A stretch of DNA of 64,000 nucleotides from Sphagnum compactum (Eukaryota; Bryophyta; Sphagnopsida; Sphagnales): the NCBI GenBank assembly GCA_965153455.1, contig OZ234496.1:11803863-11867862 (forward strand), written 5' to 3'. The notes under the pieces are model-generated. The model did not search any database. It was not told the origin of the DNA and worked only from the letters and a program-made list of their open reading frames with translations. Below are positions 60,506-64,000 of the stretch, piece by piece (position 1 is the stretch's first letter; the number at the start of each line of letters is the position of its first letter). A program made the translations under genes and the position numbers.

Positions 60506-61152
60506 CCATGGGGTTCATTACGTTGAATCTTCCATGACTTGTATTGAACTTGTACCTAATTTTTAGTTTAGTTTCAATTCACTCTTAATTAACTTCTAAT
60601 TAAATTTTAATTAACTTTTAATTAAGTTATAGTTACATCCGAATTAACTTTCAATTAACTCAAAGTCAACTTTGAGTTAAATTTTAGTTAAGTCCTAGTT
60701 AAATTCGTAGTTACTCCCAATTAGTTGATTCCTTGTTAAATCCTAGTTAACTCATAGTTGACTCATAATTAAAAAAGTTCTCAAGAAGCTTCTTTACTCG
60801 ATGCACACATAGAAACCTTTTTGAAAATTTCTTTAAGTTAAGTTTTCAAAGGGGTATAAATAGAAGTAGGACCCCTCATTTCCTTTAGTCTGTTCAACAC
60901 CAGTTTTAAACATGATCTTGCACCATAGCCTTGTCATGTTCTTTTCATGTTCATGTTTGCATATGTTAACATAATAAAGATTCATTTTCATGTTTGTCTT
61001 GCATATCTCGTGTTCTTGTTCGTAATTTTTGTGTTCTTATTTTTAAATCACATAATCTTGTCTTGTTCCTTGTTTGAAAGTTAAACTTAGACTTTTCATG
61101 TAGCCTTTGTTCTTGTGGTTTTTCGTGTCTTTAACAAGAACGACATTTTGTT
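60506..61152 (+). mobile_element. LTR-like insertion in the hAT gene
   Basis: The inserted 647 bp is bounded by ctaatg on both sides (60500-60505 and 61153-61158), a possible six-base duplication. It has a TATA-like gtataaatag at 60854, a possible poly(A) signal aataaag near 60973, and 5' low-complexity taattaact repeats (60,575-60,770). It may be a solo LTR or similar unit, but TG...CA ends are not clear. Confidence 0.4.
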
Positions 61153-61166
61153 CTAATGGTTGGAAC

Positions 61167-61200
61167 AATGTTGCACAACGTCCAATGTTGCACAACGTCC
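61167..61200 (+). repeat. 17-bp tandem duplication in the hAT remnant
   Basis: aatgttgcacaacgtcc occurs twice in a row (61167-61183, 61184-61200). Removing one copy restores the expected protein order, so this is a frameshifting lesion. Confidence 0.85.
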
Positions 61201-61641
61201 ATTGTTGAATGTAATGTTTGCTTGTCCTAGTGGCAGGGTATTTATAGGTGCCATTGACACAACAAGGAAACATATAATGATGCCCAATACATATGTAATG
61301 CATTGGTTGGATACATTGAAAGCGTTAAAATGGAAAACATTGTACAAATTTATATAGACAATGTGTTGAACATGCGGAATGTAGCTGACCTTCTAATCCA
61401 TTGTTTTCCAAGTATTTACTTTCAAAGTTGTGTTATTCATTGTTTACATTTGCTATTAAAAGATTGGGGGAAAAAAACATGGGTGAAACAAATTTTGCCC
61501 ATGAAATTGTTGGTTTTGATGGATAATTGTGCGAAAAACAATAAGAATCAATACTTCTTGGCATTTCTTTCCTTGTTGACAATGAAAGAAACCTTTGAAA
61601 AGGTTTGGATATTTGTCCAAAAAGATCATGGAATAAAATAA

Positions 61642-63400
61642 TTATATATTGGTGGACTTGATAAAAGTTTTCATGGTTTCCCAATATTGACCTTCATTCT
61701 TCAATTGATTCGAGAAATTTCAAATTTCAAATCTTTGATAGCTAACTATTTAAGAAATGACCATGAAACATTGGTGAGGCATATGAATATGCATTTTTTT
61801 AATTTTTTGTTGAGTCATCTAAATGACTAGTGATGCAATATAAGGTTTCCATTATTGAATTTTTTCGAGTTTGAAAAATAGCCCTCTAATTCAATTGTGG
61901 AGTGTTAATGCAAAGGGTTGGCTAAAGTTGTCAATAGGAGTGTTAAATCTAGTTTGCTTTCATTTGATTTGGGGAAGCAATGCATTAAGTTATGTGGAAA
62001 AAGATAAATTCATCAATAGTGGAATATCCAAGTATGTGGAATTTTAAATCCAAAGCATCGTGAAAGATGAAACTTATGCATGTGTTATGGGCCTTTCTGT
62101 GAACTATTGGGAGGATGTCTTGGTGCATTTGTTAAAACCTTTACTTCCTTGAAGTGTAATTCTTTTGAAGGGCTTTTGGCTTTCAAGCAATTGGAGGTCC
62201 AATCATGTTAAGGTTTCTTTGCCCAACACATTTGACATTATTGATGTAAAAGATCCAAAAATCCTTTTTTCTTGTGCGCTAAAAAACATGAGGCCTTCTT
62301 TAATGATAGTAATGTACACAAACTTTAGAGACCTCAACGTAAGATTTTTTGTTCTTGTGAGGCTGCATGATCCAAAGCTTGTTCATGTGTGGACAAAAGA
62401 AACAAAAAATGATGTCATGAAGGATGAGAATGATTTTAGAATGTTCAAGGTTCCACAGTGGGTGTTAGTGAAAAAAACCAACAAACTTGGGTGAAATATA
62501 ATTGTATGAAGATTGTTGATAGGTTAATGGAAACGCAATTTAATATACCTAGAACAATGGTTAGACATTTCAATAGTTTTTTTTCTTATTTTTTATATTT
62601 AAAAAATACAAAATAATAATCAAAATAATATTAATGTTATTTATGCTAGTCGAGTTAAGGTGAATCTTGATGCTGAAAATGCATCGAATAATGTATAAAC
62701 TATGGTTATAACAAAAAAAAATGTCAACTAATCATTTCATTAAATTTTCTTTTCAAAATTAATATTTCTACTTTTTGTGCATGACCATATGTAATATCAC
62801 TATTATCACTATTGAGAAAAATTATTACTTGGTGGCCACCAAATGTTGTATTGTTTAATAATGTATAGTTAAAAACATTATTGTAATGCATTGAATTATA
62901 TTGATAATATTTAACTAAAATTATTTCTTAATATAACCATTTAAATTTTTTTTGATACATTAATTATGCCAAAAGGTGGCATCCATGATTTGGACATTTT
63001 TGTCACTATGATTAAATTTTAATCATGTAATCATGTATTTAGTCATGTAACACAACTTAGTTATGTTTATGATTACATGATTAGGTCATGTCATGAAGCT
63101 TATAACTACATGATTAAAGCATGTGATTTGACTTCAAAACCATGTTCAATCAAATGACAAAATGTATTGGACACATCAAAAAGTTGATTAAATTTTATAT
63201 GAAAAAAAAATATTAGTTAAATGCATGCATTTAAGAGCAATATGTTCATAATTATCATTTAGAAACTGTAAATATTATTTAAAAATTTCCAATTGAATAA
63301 TTTTGTTATCATCAACTAATTATTCATGATTTTAAATATTTGTACATGAATCACAAAATAAACTTAACCCAAAATGACGTCATTAAATTTATTTTCCTTG
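61642..63400. other. AT-rich region downstream of the hAT remnant
   Basis: A 109-codon plus frame at 62165-62494 has protein-like composition but no recognised motif; it could be part of another decayed element. 62,990-63,130 has many catgtaatcatg-like palindromes. Confidence 0.4.
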
Positions 63401-63745
63401 GAACCAACATTAAAGTACATTCACATTAGGTTATATTTAAGTTTGGCTTTAGTTAACCTAGTTTTTGCTAAGTTTGACCTTTAGGTTTAATTTAAATTTA
63501 ACCTAAGTTTAACCTTTAGGTTTAACTAGGTTCAGCATAGTAGATTTAATTTGTAAATTTAGTTTTTAGGTTTTGTTTAAATTTAGCTTAGGTTTAACAT
63601 AATTTTAATTTAGGTTGAACTTTTAGGTTTAATTTTTAGTTAATTTAATCTCTAGGTTTAGCCTTTAGATTTAACTTAGGATTAAGTTTTAGGTTTATTT
63701 TATATGTTTAGTTTAGGTTTAATCTAGTTTAGCCTTAAATTATAA
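63401..63745 (+). repeat. Degenerate tttaggttta repeat
   Basis: Variants of tttaggttta and taacctaagttta recur about every 15-25 bases. The unit is neither TTTAGGG nor TTAGGG and is irregular, so a telomere origin is not supported. Confidence 0.6.
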
Positions 63746-63758
63746 CCTTGGATTATAT

Positions 63759-64000
63759 CACTATGCCAAAATTTGGAAAATATGACTATAAATATGATTA
63801 CATTTGTAATCATAAAGGACGTATATGATTACCATGATTATATTGCATACGAACTCATTGCAAAGGCCATTAGTCATATTTTTTGTCATAATCACAAATG
63901 CCATAGTCATTAGTCATAGTCATAAAGGCTCGTGTATTGTACGACTCCAAAGTGATATATATATAATTTAAATAAAATATAAAAATATAAAAATTATTAC
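63759..64000 (+). mobile_element. Possible CACTA-type left end at window edge
   Basis: CACTATGCCAAAATTTGG is a typical plant CACTA end form. It is followed by dense short repeats of atgatta/taatcat and agtcata, like subterminal repeats. The rest lies outside the window. Confidence 0.3.

Larger units (their letters stand above)
60045..61641 (+). pseudogene. hAT transposase (DUF659-type) remnant, interrupted
   Basis: hAT transposases excise and insert hAT DNA elements. From 60045 the frame holds KMALEPFNKFH; at 60,280-60,330 AAFFYENEIPFNVT matches the hAT block WA.FFY...IPFNV. After an insertion (60506-61152) the protein resumes at 61,170 with VAQRPLLNVMFACPSG, FIGAIDTT, then ESVKMENIVQIYIDN (61,310-61,360), MRNVADLL and IHCLHLLLKDWGKKTWVK near 61,435-61,480. 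These are the DUF659 and following hAT segments in order. Stops, the insertion and a 17-bp duplication break the frame. The Asp of the usual TDNA motif is kept (IDN). The C-terminal dimerisation part was not found. Confidence 0.72.

Noticed and set aside
62165-62494. 109-codon frame as the hAT C-terminus
   Set aside because: It shows no match to the hAT dimerisation region; I left it as unexplained debris.
63401-63745. Interstitial telomere repeat
   Set aside because: The unit is an irregular tttaggttta variant, not a regular TTTAGGG-type array.

Overview
This looks like nuclear DNA from a land plant with a large, repeat-filled genome. The evidence is one complete intron-rich leucine-rich-repeat receptor kinase gene, surrounded by AT-rich, CpG-poor sequence full of decayed plant-type mobile elements (Ty1/copia, hAT, CACTA, a non-LTR retrotransposon, tRNA-derived SINE-like units and MITE-like repeats). 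I cannot name the species. A non-angiosperm is possible, but that is a weak inference. There is no sign of bacterial genes, CRISPR or organellar DNA.

Layout. 1-4235: 3' part of a dead copia element ending in an LTR. 4.2-11.2 kb: AT-rich spacer with a SINE-like unit and two dispersed repeats. 11,235-12,767: non-autonomous CACTA-type element with TAA duplications, carrying three tandem ~185-bp units. 13.1-17.4 kb, minus strand: broken coding remnant of a large transposase-like protein of a family I cannot name. 20.8-21.2 kb: a microsatellite next to a CpG-rich island. 21.8-24.4 kb, minus strand: dead non-LTR reverse transcriptase. 24.4-31.7 kb: spacer with SINE-like and CACTA-like fragments. 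About 31.7-42.6 kb: a low-repeat gene island holding the receptor kinase gene (CDS 40,849 to 32,900, minus strand, 20 exons, 774 codons in frame). 42.7-52.2 kb: several copies of a MITE-like family (B) and a dispersed repeat (A). 52.5-59.7 kb: tandem and very AT-rich repeats and a second CACTA-like unit related to the first. 60.0-61.6 kb: dead hAT transposase split by an insertion. 63.4-64 kb: degenerate repeats and a possible further CACTA end.

Only the receptor kinase looks functional. It has a signal peptide, an LRR N-cap, about ten LRR units mostly one per exon, a short Cys-containing stem, one membrane helix and a kinase domain with all catalytic motifs. Everything else recognisable is mobile-element debris. 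Many of its stops are of the kind made by C-to-T change (TGG to TGA, CAA to TAA), as expected for methylated, silenced repeats. The best candidates for something undescribed are the 13-17 kb transposase-like remnant, the CACTA family with internal ~185-bp tandem units, and the MITE-like family B.
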